Below are positions 49,059-60,625 of a DNA stretch of 64,000 bases, one piece after another. Each line of letters starts with the position of its first letter. Position 1 is the stretch's first letter. Source of the DNA: Candolleomyces eurysporus (Eukaryota; Basidiomycota; Agaricomycetes; Agaricales; Psathyrellaceae). The stretch is from contig JANBPK010000754.1 of assembly GCA_027579435.1 (NCBI GenBank), positions 83,116 through 147,115 of the forward strand. Direction: 5' to 3'. The notes under the pieces are model-generated. The model saw nothing but the letters and a program-made list of their open reading frames with translations. It ran no database searches and was not told where the DNA came from. A program made the position numbers and the translations under genes.

Positions 49059-50126
49059 CGCGAATCGTGAAAAGACCTTAGGGGTCTAAATGAATACACT
49101 GGCAGGTGATGCGGGGGCCTCGAATTGGAGGTGAGCACGCGCAGAGAAAGCCCTGAATCGTTCAATGCACCGTCGTCTTCCCCTTTGCTCGGATCGCCTT
49201 GAATTGAATCTTGAAGATGAGAGGACGCAGGGCTAACTTCGTCGGGGTCGTCGAGGCCGTTGCCGGCAAGAGACAAGGAATGGGGCGGTGATCGTACTAG
49301 CGACCGTAAGGGCGGCCGCTCACCGGAGAAAGGCGGATCAAGGAGCTGCCAAGTGCTACTTTCATAGCTATCAATGTGTAATATTGTCGAGATAGAAGAG
49401 ATCCCGGTCTTTGTAGGTAGTATGTATTATTGGTAGTATTGGTAGATGAAGAAGCCGACCAGGAAGAAGCTTCTGTTGAACTAGCCAGAAGTTGTGAGTA
49501 CGGTTGTCGAAATAATTCAAGAAATGAGTGGTTAAGATATACAGCATAGAATCAATGAGAGAGAGATCGAGGGATTTAATTGCGACGCTACGGTCTATAT
49601 GTGCCCATAAGGTCTTTGTTAACCTCCAGCGAGTCAGCCTGAGACTCGACTCGGAGTGGCAGTGATCTGATGAAGACGATTGAGGCCGTGACTCGGAATC
49701 GCCGCTCACCGCTCGGGCACTACAGCCAGAACAGCCTTAGAAACCATTCACCTCCAAGTCTACTCGGGCGGAATTACCCTGAGCTTCGAGCGCCTCCTTC
49801 GAATTTCTTCCGGTGGCCTGGGATTCCTCAGGCTCAATGCCTGCCAGTCCCACGACAGTCACTGCCATCGCTGAGTCGGAATCCAGGTCTGCCTGTTGTT
49901 CTTGATCATGATGATCTCCTATGTAGCCTTCAGACGTGCTGCCACAGTAAGTTGTAATAGTCGGTATATTGGTGCTTGAGGTTTCAATACTCTCCGACTC
50001 CGTCAGATCCGAGGCTGCTGCCGACTCGGAACTTGACTGCGGTTGCGGGGGAGCAAAGGTCTGGAGCAGGGAATTGGCGACTGCGAAGAAGTAAGGGCAG
50101 GCTTGATACGCACCATCTGAATGTCG
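49059..50126. other. Stretch upstream of the transposase gene
   Basis: About 1.07 kb that should contain the transposase promoter and the element's 5' end. Repeated words such as GACTCGGA and ACTCGGAGT occur between 49640 and 50030, but no clear terminal repeat could be defined. No other gene is seen. Confidence 0.35.
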
Positions 50127-52150
50127 TCAGCCTTGCTGCTGTCGAATGAGGAACCAGAGGGATTCCTCAAGTAAAGGCCTTCGAGACCGGTTCGCGAAAG
50201 AAGCCTGTGTCAGATGAAGCAAGTCAGAGTTGAAGTTACGGTCAGATGCATCAGTTAAACTTGGAACGGGGATAGTCGGACGCACATTGCGAGCACGAAG
50301 ATGACGTGAACTGGAAAGATAGCACCGAGAGTCAGAAAAATCTCCAGCTGACTTCAAAGAGAGGGGCCTTACAGTGTGTGTTTGCCAGAATAGGGATCAT
50401 GCTAGACGATAGGTGGCGGTTAAACTTGTTAATCCGCTGGGACGAGCTTAAAAACTTACAATAGATGGGTTGTGGGGCGAAGGTTGTTCTGATTTTGAAG
50501 GCAGGACGGCAGTGAGCACACGCGAGACGGGAAGGAGATATTTTTACCTACCATGATGATACTCGATAAAGCACATGCCCTGGGTACGTGGACGAGTGAA
50601 TAATAAGCCGTGATTTGTGAAATAGACAACACGTACCATGTTGCAACCGCCCGAACGAAAACGATGAAGATTGCAGCCTTGAGGCGTCTCATAACTCTGT
50701 GAATTCGCTCACGTCAGGAAGGAGTTTTGCAAACCCGAAAGAGGGGTGTACCTTCTGCGGAAAGCCGATTTCATGCAGCGGCGTAGAAGATAGCAGGTGG
50801 CGGCTGACATTATAACATCGTAACACAGCGACAAGGAGCCTTGAACGGCAATTGTGGTTGTCTGGTATATGGAATATGAGGACTATACGCTGAAAGAGAC
50901 CGTTACTAAGAGAACGCACCATCAATTGCGTTGCTCGACGAAAAACTATATTGGCGGTGGTAGTTTGAAACCTGCCCCCAAAATCAGTTATCGAATGATG
51001 GTAGCAGGATCTTGTCGAAAGAATACCACTCTTACAGATACGTGACTTGTGCTGCAAGCCGAAAGATAAGTCGATGTACGCTGGGATAAAACAAGTACAT
51101 ACCAAGGCCGGTACCTAGTTTGAATGGGATGGATTTCAGTGAAAGCGATGGTTTGGTTAGATAGCAAGTGCGTACCAAAGTGTGCAAAGGCCACGATACA
51201 CTGTTGCAGATGTCAATGGATATTTAATCTGAATGCCACGGAGTCAACTCTCACCATGAGTGCGGCGATTGACCTGAAAATCCGCCCCTTCTCCTTTGAT
51301 GAATCATACGCAACTGGGCCCACTAAGGAAAAAGGGTCAAGGACGATACCACATAGACGCGGTCAAACATACGTAAGTAGAGACGGCCTGCAAAAAACCT
51401 GTGGTTCGTTTCAGGGTATGTCAGTCAACAGGCCAATCATAGGATGGATGTAACGTACGATTGAGAAAGCAAAGCAACGCAATGCTAAGGAGGAAGGGCT
51501 CCATGTGAGTTCGAGGGGGTAATTCACCGTTATAGGACGTACCGCAGCCAGGAAAGTCGCCTTTGAAACGGAGGAGTCAGCAATGGCTAGCAGGTCGACA
51601 CCTGCAAATAATTGCGAATGGAAGAAGCGCTCACGGGCAATGAGCTAAGATCGATATCGTCAGTTAACAAAGAAAATTGGTTGCAGGCCGACATACAATG
51701 TCACCTGCTCGAGGAGATCGGGCTGATCGAATTTGAGCACGAAAAGACCATAGCTATGGTGGATCGAGAAGACAGTTTGAAGTGTCGAAAAAATCCTTTG
51801 GTAGAGGCTATAAGCGAAAAGACTTCATAGTGGTAGTCGAAATAACGCTTACATGAGGGTAAGGACAACGGCCTTATGTTGCCATGGTTCTCGCCGATTC
51901 GGAGAGGTGGGGCCTGCCCGGGAATAGTGCATGGCCATCGTCTACAAATCTTAAATCAAGGTTCACTGGTCATATGGCGAGCAATGCGCACCACGCTGAC
52001 ACCAAACAATCTGAAAGAGTGACGCTAGGTAAGATACTCCGCTTCTAAAGGCAAAGTCAGGTGTAGTACTTACAGGACATTCACCGATTCAGCGATGAAC
52101 TCGGGCCCATAAACGACGGCGAAGCTATTATTGAGCGTAGGTCCGTTCAT
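50127..52150 (-). CDS. DUF6534-like multi-spanning membrane protein
   Basis: A gene of many tiny exons typical of this Agaricomycete family. Exon 1 (from 52150) reads NNSFAVVYGPEFIAESVNVL and ends at GTAAGT; the next exon continues LFGVSVV. Further segments are NRREPWQHKAVVLTLM, TLQTVFSIHHSYGLFVLKF, LLAIADSSVSKATFLAA and IVAFAHFGTHLLSNQTIA. These correspond to the first helix, the 'P.W.K..V' loop, the second and third helices and the next helix of the family. Later segments (FRRATQLMVRSLSNGLFQ, AAIFIVFVRAVATWYVLSIS, HLRARNVRPTIPVPSLTDAS) match the 'R.I......G..T' helix, another helix and the 'LNAR' end. Exon limits are approximate and decay in the 3' half cannot be excluded. Function in the family is unknown. 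Confidence 0.5.
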
Positions 52151-53480
52151 GGCTTGATTAAAGCGGAGTGCTGGGCGTCAGAGCAGCTTGGGTAGCTGTC
52201 GGCTGGTGACTTGCTGGATGAAGAGGATGGCGGTCGGAAGCACCCCGAAGAACGCTGAAATGCCGCTGCAATAAAAGAGGGAGAGGTGGGAAAGGGTTCA
52301 AGATGAAGGCTACCAGGTAGCCACGGTCACGAAGCCTGCACTCCTTGGGACAATACCAAAAAAAAAACCGTCGCAGCTCGAGAGTTCGATGGGTTTGGCG
52401 AAGTTCTCAGTAAGGAGAGTGACGGCGGGGCCAGTCCGACCCTTGATTTGAATGTTGATTGGAAGGAAAAGTCGGAGTCGGCACTTGAACTTCTGAGAGC
52501 GACGTGACCGCCGTCATTTTGGCAATCTAACCTCTTCGTAAGTAGGCGATTTCCGAATACGCGACACTCCGTCACCTCCAATTTTGGCTGAAGTGGGACT
52601 CCGCACTCGGATATTTCTGGGTAAACCCCGTTAAAAAGAGCATGACATTGACTTCCGAGTCATCTCCTCGCCACTACTTATGACGAGTCCGCAGTTGGTC
52701 CGACGATGCTGGCTTCCAATATGAGGGGGTCGTAGTAGCCCCGTCCGACCAGCAGGCTGGCCCAATTGTCCGCTCCAGATCGTTCCCACTCGTAGAAAAC
52801 ATGCGGTCGACTGACAGCTTGGCATCAGCGTACGCCACTGGGTGTCAAGGCACCGTCCTGGAGCGGAGGTAAGTACGATGATAGGGTGCGCGATTGGGCT
52901 GTTTCACTCAGACGAAGAAAAAACTCTTGCGATACGGTTCATTGCGTCAAATTCCCCTATTTTTAGGCATTGGTTCCTCACGCTCTTATCGGTGAGCATC
53001 AGCTGCAGTCCTAAAAGGAAACGAGGTGAAATTGTTAAACTGAGGTTGGGACAATTTCAACAAAAGAAATGATTTACCGGCGTGGGCCCAGCTCGTTTCA
53101 GGCAGCGAAACCGAATTGAATGGCACGATCTGAACGGAATTTTTGGATAGGACTGTGGGTTTTAGCTTAGAGGCAAGCAGGTAAATGAGCAAAATGCAGA
53201 AGCAGTTCAATGCATCGAACTTGAACACGTACCGGATCGGATGAGTCGGAGAAGCTCCGGGATCCCGGACCGCCATCGTCTGAAGGCTGCCGCCGCCCAC
53301 CTACCTCGCCCGGTTCCTTGGCTCCAAGAGTTACAGAACTAAGTGAAGAACTTGTGGGAGGGGGAGTTGGTGGGTGATAATANTTGAGCAGGATTCGGTG
53401 ACAGATACTGGCAATTACATTCGGCTACAGCTTAGGATGACTATTCCGAAAGACCCAGTTGGCCGTAATAATGGACTAGA
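52151..53480. other. Intergenic region
   Basis: About 1.3 kb between the DUF6534-like gene start and the F-box stop. A minus-strand frame at 53300-52986 has a hydrophobic stretch (FCILLIYLLASKL) but no other support. Otherwise only short frames. Confidence 0.4.
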
Positions 53481-55556
53481 TCAGTAGCATGGCCGCGCCC
53501 TCTGTTTAATGACTCGTAATTCCTCTCGGGTTAGAGGTACCCCTGTATAGCCTTCTAGTTGTACTGCTCGCAGTTCACACATCCCCAGAACCCTCATCCA
53601 AAACCTTAAAACGCGCCTACCCCGCTGCACTTCCCTCCTCCCTGCCAGGATTGTGCGGCGTACCCGGCGGTGAGGGACTCCCCGCTTTGACGGAGAGGGT
53701 TGCCCAATGTCCAACCAGTCCAGTACTGCTTCTAACCCAATACCAGACTTCCGAGGGGTATCACTACCAGAATTTCGCTCCAGGATTGTCGGCAATGAGA
53801 ACGGGCTGACCGTATCACTGGAATAGCTGCTGCCGGAAGCCACCGTCACCGCCGCCGCTGGGACCCTTCCACTTGTCCTCATTAACGCGCTCTCTAGGTT
53901 CAAATCTTGCACGCAGCGGAGGTTGGGAAACAATTTCTTGTCGAGCACACTATCAAAGTGCTGAATGAGGGTGGAGAATTCGGAGTCTTCCACTATTTCG
54001 CCTGTCGTTGCTGACTCGATTTCGGACAGAGCCTCCCCTGCCGCAAGAGCTTCTGCATCTTTTGCTTCAAGCTGATAAAGGGATTCGACTATCCGATGTC
54101 CGAGTCCACGAATGCCAACGACCTGGAGGCTGTGGTGGGAAGGGAGGAGAGCGTGCAGTGGAAGAATCGACGACCCAGAGGCGTTTCTGTAAGAGATGGT
54201 GTATATGAATCGCTGGAGGTACGGACACCATTCAGCGAGGGGGATAGGTCCGGCTAAAGAGAACGGTTCATATGTCGACTCTGAGGCCAACCAGGACGAA
54301 CCAACTTTGTAGGAGGAATAACCAAGCTCAAGCTCGACCAGTTTGTGACCGTGAGTGGAGAAGAGCTCAGCGAGACCATCTCTACTGTAAGCAATGCCGT
54401 CAGCTGGTACTAGGCAGAGGGTTTGAAGACGGGGCATTTCCCACTTGGCAAGGACGTGGAGGCTTGTATCGTCAAGCGTAACTTTCAGGAATTGGAGTGC
54501 CGGGAAGTTCAGCGAGGACGGTCTACCGTGCGGCGGCAACTTGAAGTCTGTGTATGAGGGGGAAGAATTAAGGCTGGTCGAAAGCGAGGTGAGAGTGTTG
54601 GCATGGATTTGAACTCCTGGAAGAAAATTCGGGTGAAGGTCCAAGGTTCCGGTGACCGTGACGGCTTCCGAATCGCCTGACATGTCTTCCTGTTCGTCGT
54701 TTGTAAACAGCATGAGTTCCAGGGTCTCGAGACGTCCCTGAGTCAAACGATGTAGCTGAGGTCCAATCACGTTTTCGTAGATGGTGATGGTAGGGGTTCT
54801 GGGATTGTAGTGGTAGTTGGTCCATGTAAGATTCCTGAGGCCGGTCGACTGATGCGATTGGGGGTGGGAGCAGAGGGCTGATAGGATCGAGCTGTCGGCC
54901 ATTTCACTATCAGTCGATGGCCGATAGCTTCTGGAGTGTGCTAATGCTGAGCTGTCGCGGAAGGACCTGTCACCGAAGGCGGACTGGGTGGACACTATGA
55001 CCTCATCGCGTGTTGCGCAGAATGACCAGGGTGGCTGTGGACTGTTCATGGCAGGAGAGACGATTTGAACGGTTGGAATGCGGCGAATGGATTGATAATC
55101 ACAGAAGACTTGGAGGAACGGGGCTTGCTTGATGATGGTGAGAAGGCTTGCAGGCGAACACCGATCATATGAAGCGGTGTCTATGCGAAGCTCTCTAATA
55201 TGGCGTCCAACATCCCGTTCCAGTCCTCTCCCAACAAGCATGTCGGCGAGAGACAATGCTTCCTTCGCATGCGTGATCCAGATACGCTCAAGGAGCACCT
55301 CCTGAGCAATGGTATACCATAACTGGCAGACTAGCGTGAGGTTGCACTTGAATTTCATGCACTTGTTGTAGGCTTGAACATGGATTGGGTGCAGGTATGA
55401 TTCGGAACTTTCGAAGGAGGATGGGAGAGACAGCGTCTGAGTTGTCCCAAGAGGGAAGTCGTGGAGTTGGGCCACTGAGAGGTGGAAAATCCGGATCCAC
55501 AGCTCAGCAGGAAGAGCGAGCTCCGCTCGATTCATCGTTCCGCCTTCCCCATCCAC
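53481..55556 (-). CDS. F-box-like protein (intronless, 691 residues)
   Basis: A likely substrate adaptor of an SCF ubiquitin ligase. The F-box-like motif is at about residues 13-100: ALPAELWIRIFHLSV, then LTLVCQLWYTIAQEVLLERI. This is the split form common in Agaricomycetes, with a long loop between the two halves. The rest has leucine-rich, LRR-like stretches (ELRIDTAS, RLETLELMLF, LQFLKVTLDD, PRLQTLCLVPADGIAY, LVELELGYSS, LQVVGIRGLG) and a basic C-terminal part (RVRRTILAGRREVQRGRR). The lack of introns is unusual beside its neighbours. The start used is the first ATG; a second in-frame ATG lies seven codons later. The target is unknown. Confidence 0.85.
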   Translation of the reverse strand: MDGEGGTMNRAELALPAELWIRIFHLSVAQLHDFPLGTTQTLSLPSSFESSESYLHPIHVQAYNKCMKFKCNLTLVCQLWYTIAQEVLLERIWITHAKEALSLADMLVGRGLERDVGRHIRELRIDTASYDRCSPASLLTIIKQAPFLQVFCDYQSIRRIPTVQIVSPAMNSPQPPWSFCATRDEVIVSTQSAFGDRSFRDSSALAHSRSYRPSTDSEMADSSILSALCSHPQSHQSTGLRNLTWTNYHYNPRTPTITIYENVIGPQLHRLTQGRLETLELMLFTNDEQEDMSGDSEAVTVTGTLDLHPNFLPGVQIHANTLTSLSTSLNSSPSYTDFKLPPHGRPSSLNFPALQFLKVTLDDTSLHVLAKWEMPRLQTLCLVPADGIAYSRDGLAELFSTHGHKLVELELGYSSYKVGSSWLASESTYEPFSLAGPIPLAEWCPYLQRFIYTISYRNASGSSILPLHALLPSHHSLQVVGIRGLGHRIVESLYQLEAKDAEALAAGEALSEIESATTGEIVEDSEFSTLIQHFDSVLDKKLFPNLRCVQDLNLESALMRTSGRVPAAAVTVASGSSYSSDTVSPFSLPTILERNSGSDTPRKSGIGLEAVLDWLDIGQPSPSKRGVPHRRVRRTILAGRREVQRGRRVLRFWMRVLGMCELRAVQLEGYTGVPLTREELRVIKQRARPCY

Positions 55557-56347
55557 CGGCGCCTGTCGACTAGATCCATGAGCATTTCAGTACATAATAT
55601 AATGCCTTGCCAAGGTGACGTACTATTGATCGTTGGCAAAGGCGGCTAGACCACCGCCTTGCATTTTCGAGGAAAACAACTTCAAGAACGTCGGAGTCTT
55701 CCATCCGAAAAATGATATGTTGAGCTTCTTCTTCCAAGCATTTGCATTGGCCCGTGAAGTACTGTTCAAAGAAGATTGAGAAATAAACACGACGAAGAGT
55801 CCTGGATTAAATGCGACGTACCACGAACCGGTTCTCATATTACTAGTACTTGAATTTGAACGAACTTCCAACGAGGTTGTCCACTGAATCGATCCAGCGA
55901 GGGGCCAATGAGTTAATGGCAGCATATTAATCGCCCCTACGACACGCCTCCATTTAGCCATGCGCCGACAGTGTCTTTCAAGTCGCAGACTTACGGTATA
56001 TGAGCAGGATTCTCACCCAATATTGTGTAGTAGTATGAACGCGGCACCGCTTCGAGTTCAGGAGGATGCCACCGTCGTTTTAGGACTCGAAAGTTCTTTG
56101 ACTAGAAGTGCAGCTAGCAGAATGTGGACCATCGCCTTTCATGGTTGGTGGGTTGAGCAGCCAGGGACCATCTACGAGTGCCATCACGGCGACCCTGATT
56201 GTGATTAGGCGGTCTCTAGGACGTAAACCGCAACCTAACCAAGTGAGACGGAGGTCTCAATGGCTCCCACGCCCGGCAGTCCGGGTTGCCCACTCCTCCC
56301 AACTTTGCTTCCTATCACCCAGTCGACACCAAGCTTCCCAGCAAGAG
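55557..56347. other. Intergenic region
   Basis: About 790 bp. A minus-strand frame at 55961-55623 ends with a protein-like segment (KKKLNISFFGWKTPTFLKLF) but has no recognised domain; it may be chance or the last exon of an unseen gene. Otherwise it would hold the F-box promoter. Confidence 0.35.
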
Positions 56348-56701
56348 ATGCTGAGCTCGATCCCTCCCTATCCGCCTCTCCAAGCAGTTAGCCTATCCCA
56401 GGCTGTCCAATCCCATTCTCCAGATATCCAGCTTCACATCTCCGATGACCTCCGGCAATTATTCCATGGCCTAGAAGTCGAAATCGAGAGCGGCCGTCGC
56501 GACCACCACCGTTCCTCCAAGTCCTCCTTCAAGGATACCAGGAGCCTAACCGAAGTCTATACCACCCAGCCTGTATGTTTCTTCAGCTGGCAGTGTGGCC
56601 TTGTTCCCCATTTCGCAAGAGAGGCTGATGACATCCCCAGGCTGAGGTCTCTCACAAAGCAGCTCGTTGGCGTATGGAGCAAGGGGTGGGAACTGCTCTA
56701 A
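56348..56701 (+). CDS. Small hypothetical protein
   Basis: A 117-codon frame from the ATG at 56348, with MLSSIPPYPPLQAVSLSQAV, then LHISDDLRQLFHGLEVEIES, DTRSLTEVYTTQP and ADDIPRLRSLTKQLVGVWSK. The helical middle looks protein-like. No family recognised. The frame is open further upstream, to 56108, without support. It runs opposite to the flanking genes. Confidence 0.35.
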   Translation: MLSSIPPYPPLQAVSLSQAVQSHSPDIQLHISDDLRQLFHGLEVEIESGRRDHHRSSKSSFKDTRSLTEVYTTQPVCFFSWQCGLVPHFAREADDIPRLRSLTKQLVGVWSKGWELL

Positions 56702-56865
56702 GCTGCATTCGGGCGGCAAGGGGTCGGGCTCGGACTCGGATTGGAAGGCTGAAGGAGGTAAATGGGGACAATGATAAACGGGGCCAACGATCTCGGTAGT
56801 CCACAGCAGTTACGCGTTGGAGCATCATAATCATATTATACTTTCGAAATCAGACCGAAAGAACA

Positions 56866-56940
56866 AGGCATAGCGAGAGAGTAAAGCATAGTGAGAGGGT
56901 AAGGCATAGTGAGAGAGTAGGCATAGTGAGAGGGTTGAGC
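56866..56940. repeat. Short minisatellite, about four units of 17-19 bp
   Basis: The unit GGCATAGTGAGAGGGTAA recurs about four times with small length and base changes. It lies between the small plus-strand frame and the 3' end of the Cys/His gene. Confidence 0.8.
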
Positions 56941-56984
56941 GTATGGGGAACATAAACGGATCTATACAAGAATAAGGAGGCCGA

Positions 56985-58943
56985 TTACGAGTCGGCCTCA
57001 ACATCGGGATCGCAGATGTGATTATAGCAATACACGTCCGACATAACCCGTTCACAGCTCCCGCAGACCACAAACCACGCCTCCAGATCATCCCTCGCGA
57101 TGCCAGCCGATCCATTGGCCAGTAAGCATTCAACAACGGCACTAGGGTACGGAATTCCCGCTTCGAAAGGTGGAGGATTGCGCTGAACTCCAACCCCTCC
57201 GATGCAAACGTGCTTCTCTTGACATTCGGTGAACACGTAGGAACGGCAATTCTTGCACCGGGTGAGTATTTGACGAAAGCGGGCGAGGGTGATACCGTAT
57301 GAGCTGACCGAGGTGAGGTCGAAGAGGAGTCTCAAGCGAGACNGGGGAAGGCTTTTCGTGGTTGAAGGTCGGTATTCTTGCTCTCCTGAGCCAATAAGAG
57401 TCGAGAGGAAGGCCTACAGAAAGCATTAACAGAGGTCGATCTACGTCTGTGTGAAAAGGACTCACGAATGACACGATACGCTTGGTCAAAGTCGAACCGT
57501 TCACCTACTTCTTGGCCCTCGAAATACAGCCATTCGGGAGGAGGAGAGTTGGAGGAAGATTCGGAAAGGCCCTGCAAATTATCGGTAGGGATGTGATCTT
57601 CGTGTCCACTGTGGGTCGCGGGGAACTGGAGCACGCCTTCGTAATTTGAGTCAAGGGGGTGGTATTCGGCGGTGCTCTCGGGTGCGTTAAACTCGAGCAA
57701 GGGGGAAAACGGCGAGGCAGCGATATGAACGGGGGATGAAGATTCCGTTATCGAAAAGGTCTGCTGTGAACTTGGAGCGAGTTGGCCGTCGATCAAGGAG
57801 TCGGACTCCCCGGAGTCAGCCAAGGCTACTGGTGAATAAAGAATTTTGAGAATAGATTCCATTCAAACGACTTGGTTGAACGTACCATCAGCTTGTGATA
57901 TCTCTCCCTTGGCATGACGAGTTGGAAGCGCAAGGGCCTCTCCGAAAATCTCCGTCATGGTTGGGCTGAGATCCTCCGGCTTTGCTGAAAAAAAACTGGT
58001 CTCGTTTCCGAGCTTGGAGGGCAACATTTCCGAGTCTGTGGAGGGATCCGAGCCAGAGTCGCCACGACTATGATGCCCTAGTACGAATGTCAGTTTCTAA
58101 ACAAATATTAATCGAGGCAAATTAGAGGGACAGACCTCCATCCGTCCGTTCGATAATGGAACCCAAGCCGACTCTACGCAGCGTCAGGGAAACGTCATCC
58201 TCCGGCGAGTCAAAGAGCCAGAAATTCGACTCAGACTCGGATTCGGACGTGCTGGAGTTCAAGAAAGAAGGATCGATGCCGATGCCAATGGTGTTGTTCG
58301 AAAAGAAACCAGACCCTGGCTCAGAGTCGCCGCTACCCTGAGCCGCCTCCATGACGTCACCGCCACTGAACGGCTCCCCCCAAGTCGGCCAGTGTTGGAC
58401 CAAAATCATTGAACTCTAACTTGATGCCGCCGAAAGCTGCCTTGGGAGTACTAGATAGCTTCAGCTTCTTCACTGGTGAAGAAAAGGGTTCGTCAGAAAG
58501 GACGTCGGAGTTCTCCTTGTTGTCCGTGTCCCAGTCCCTAATAAATCGAAGGGTCAATGACAAGTACTATTCCCCAGGAGAAATAGCACATACTCCTGCA
58601 GAAGAGAACGGAGTTTCCTGGCCCTGGGACGGAGGGGCGAGACGTAGGCCTCCACTCGAGGGTTTCGAAGGACACCCTTCCTAGGGGCACAGTGCGAAGG
58701 AACGATGGGAGTGGTGCAGAGGGACTGAGCCTTGACCGTGACCGGAGTGGCGTTCAAGTTGACAGGAAGGCCAAAGGCTCGTTCCGAGTCTGAAGCTCTA
58801 CCGCCTGGAGAGGTTTGGAGGCCATCATAGAAAGGGTTGGGGCCGCTTCCTTTTCCGTAGCTTTGAGTCCTACCCAGAGGCTTGGGCTTGAACTTGTTGG
58901 CCTTGGAACCTAGGCTAGAGACGGAGGTGCGTGCGGGAGCCAT
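56985..58943 (-). CDS. Unrecognised protein with KEN box, CDK-type sites and paired Cys/His clusters
   Basis: No named family. The start at 58943 (MAPARTSVSSLGSKANKFKP) opens a basic N-terminal half with several Ser/Thr-Pro sites, two of full CDK form (YVSPLRPRARK and SSPVKKLKL). DNKENSD contains a KEN box of the kind read by the anaphase-promoting complex. The middle is acidic and Ser-rich. The C-terminal exons encode a predicted zinc-binding part with two similar clusters: CKNCRSYVFTECQEKHVC (C-x2-C-x7-C-x3-H-x-C) and CGSCERVMSDVYCYNHIC (C-x2-C-x8-C-x2-H-x-C), the second ending just before the stop at 56985. About 550-600 residues in five or six exons; joins near 57880, 58085 and 58550 are read by eye. 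A nuclear, cell-cycle-regulated role is an inference from these motifs. Confidence 0.6.
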
Positions 58944-60625
58944 ATGTGCAGACAAAGTGAGTCGCTGGGATCGAAAAGAGGATGGTGAAGGTGAACTGGG
59001 GAGTAGACGAGGCAGTATTCGAGAAAGAGGCGAATGAGCTTCGACGAGTTAACATGGGTCGAAGCTGCCTCTTTTTATATGAATTTCAGTTTTCCCCCCC
59101 TCCATACAGAGAGCCGCTGTAAGGCACCAGTTACTGAGAGAATTTTGGGACGGATCGGTGGGCCCAAATCGTGAACCGATTGACGGCTGGAAAGCTGAAA
59201 CAGCGGTCGCCGCCCAGATCTGGGATAATGATTTGGAGAAAATGGCTAAATTTCAGTTTCTCGAATTGTGGGGTCCAACGGTCCGTAAGGCTGGGATCTA
59301 AGGCTAGGTATTGTTCAATCGATTTGAAGAACTTGACCCATAGCTCAGAGTCTTCTACTAGCGCTGGTGGTCCTCCAAGTCGCAGTCGTTCTCTTCGCAG
59401 AAATCGGTACCGTCCTCCTCTCAAGGGCTGTGACCCCGTTTTTCCTATGTCACGATGTGCGGTTTTTTTTACGAACCACTTCGACCTGAGAGGCGGAGTG
59501 CATCGCGACCCATGCGACTGCAAGTGTGAGGAGTGGCTGGGGGCCTGGTCACGGTGGTCACCTGGCTGGCTGCATATCTTTTCAGGGGAATACCATCCGC
59601 GCAGCTGCTGACGGCGCGACCCTGCTGCTCCGTCGATAGGTCCTAGGAACGAATACTGAGTTGGTTGATGGCATGACCATCAAGACGCAGAGGCTCGGGT
59701 TGAGGTTGACTTTTCTTGCGTAGATATAGTAGGTAGCACCACGCAGAGATCCACTGGCGAGAAGTTCTCGCATATTCCTTCCCTTCTGCTCATCCTAGCC
59801 CACCTCCTCTACGCATTCATTCAAGCTCCCCGTTTTTCAGGGCAGCAATAGCTTGGCTGCCCGGTTATCCGAATTCGATAAGTCCAAGTCCAAATTTGGC
59901 TAAGCCGTAGGATCTCATGCACTTTCGTGGCGCAGTGGCACACCGCAACTGTCACCCAAGCGAGCCTGACAATATCTTCCATGATAAGCCATATTGTTTC
60001 AACCTTCCATTTTCGAATAATAATGCTACCCAGCGTAGCGCCCAGCTTGTTATGTGGCGCTTCTGCCTGACCGTTTCTGGGGTGTGACATCGACTAACAG
60101 AGGGCCGAGCTCAACGATCAGCATAATCTATCCGAATATGTGACATTATATGGCAGCTCACCAATGACAGCACTACCACCGCTGATGGAACATACTCTTC
60201 GAAGTTCTGATTTGCGGCAACTTCAAGTCCAAACACATTGAACCAAGCACGGCGAACGGCTTCCAGGACTGTCCCAGACACTTCCGAACATCGAACGGTT
60301 TAGGGAGGCTTCTCACGCCGTCTACGATGCGGTTCTGTCACCGAAACTGGTCATTGGCCCATTCCTTGGCCGGTCCAATCGCCCCGATGAGTCCAACTCG
60401 AGCGATCGTCGGCCAAAGCCCAAGGTGTTGTCTCAACCACTGACTCGGAAAATACATATTTTGAAGACTCTGGAGGCTGAACATATCGAGAGAGGAAAGC
60501 TACTTGTAATATCCTCCAACTCCGATGGTATACGGCTAGCACATCTGGATTTCCGAGTAGGGAGATATTGAACGGGATCGACTGATGGTGTCCAAGACGA
60601 GCTTGAGGTATTTGAACTCGGGCCT
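58944..60625. other. Stretch with ambiguous frames only
   Basis: About 1.7 kb. Overlapping frames of 130-146 codons lie on opposite strands around 59131-59611, and neither has a recognised domain. From 59.8 to 60.6 kb only short frames are seen. The start of this stretch holds the promoter of the Cys/His gene. Confidence 0.4.

Noticed and set aside
59131..59611. Overlapping frames of 130-146 codons on both strands.
   Set aside because: No domain, no good splice support, and each is the shadow of the other, so neither could be preferred.
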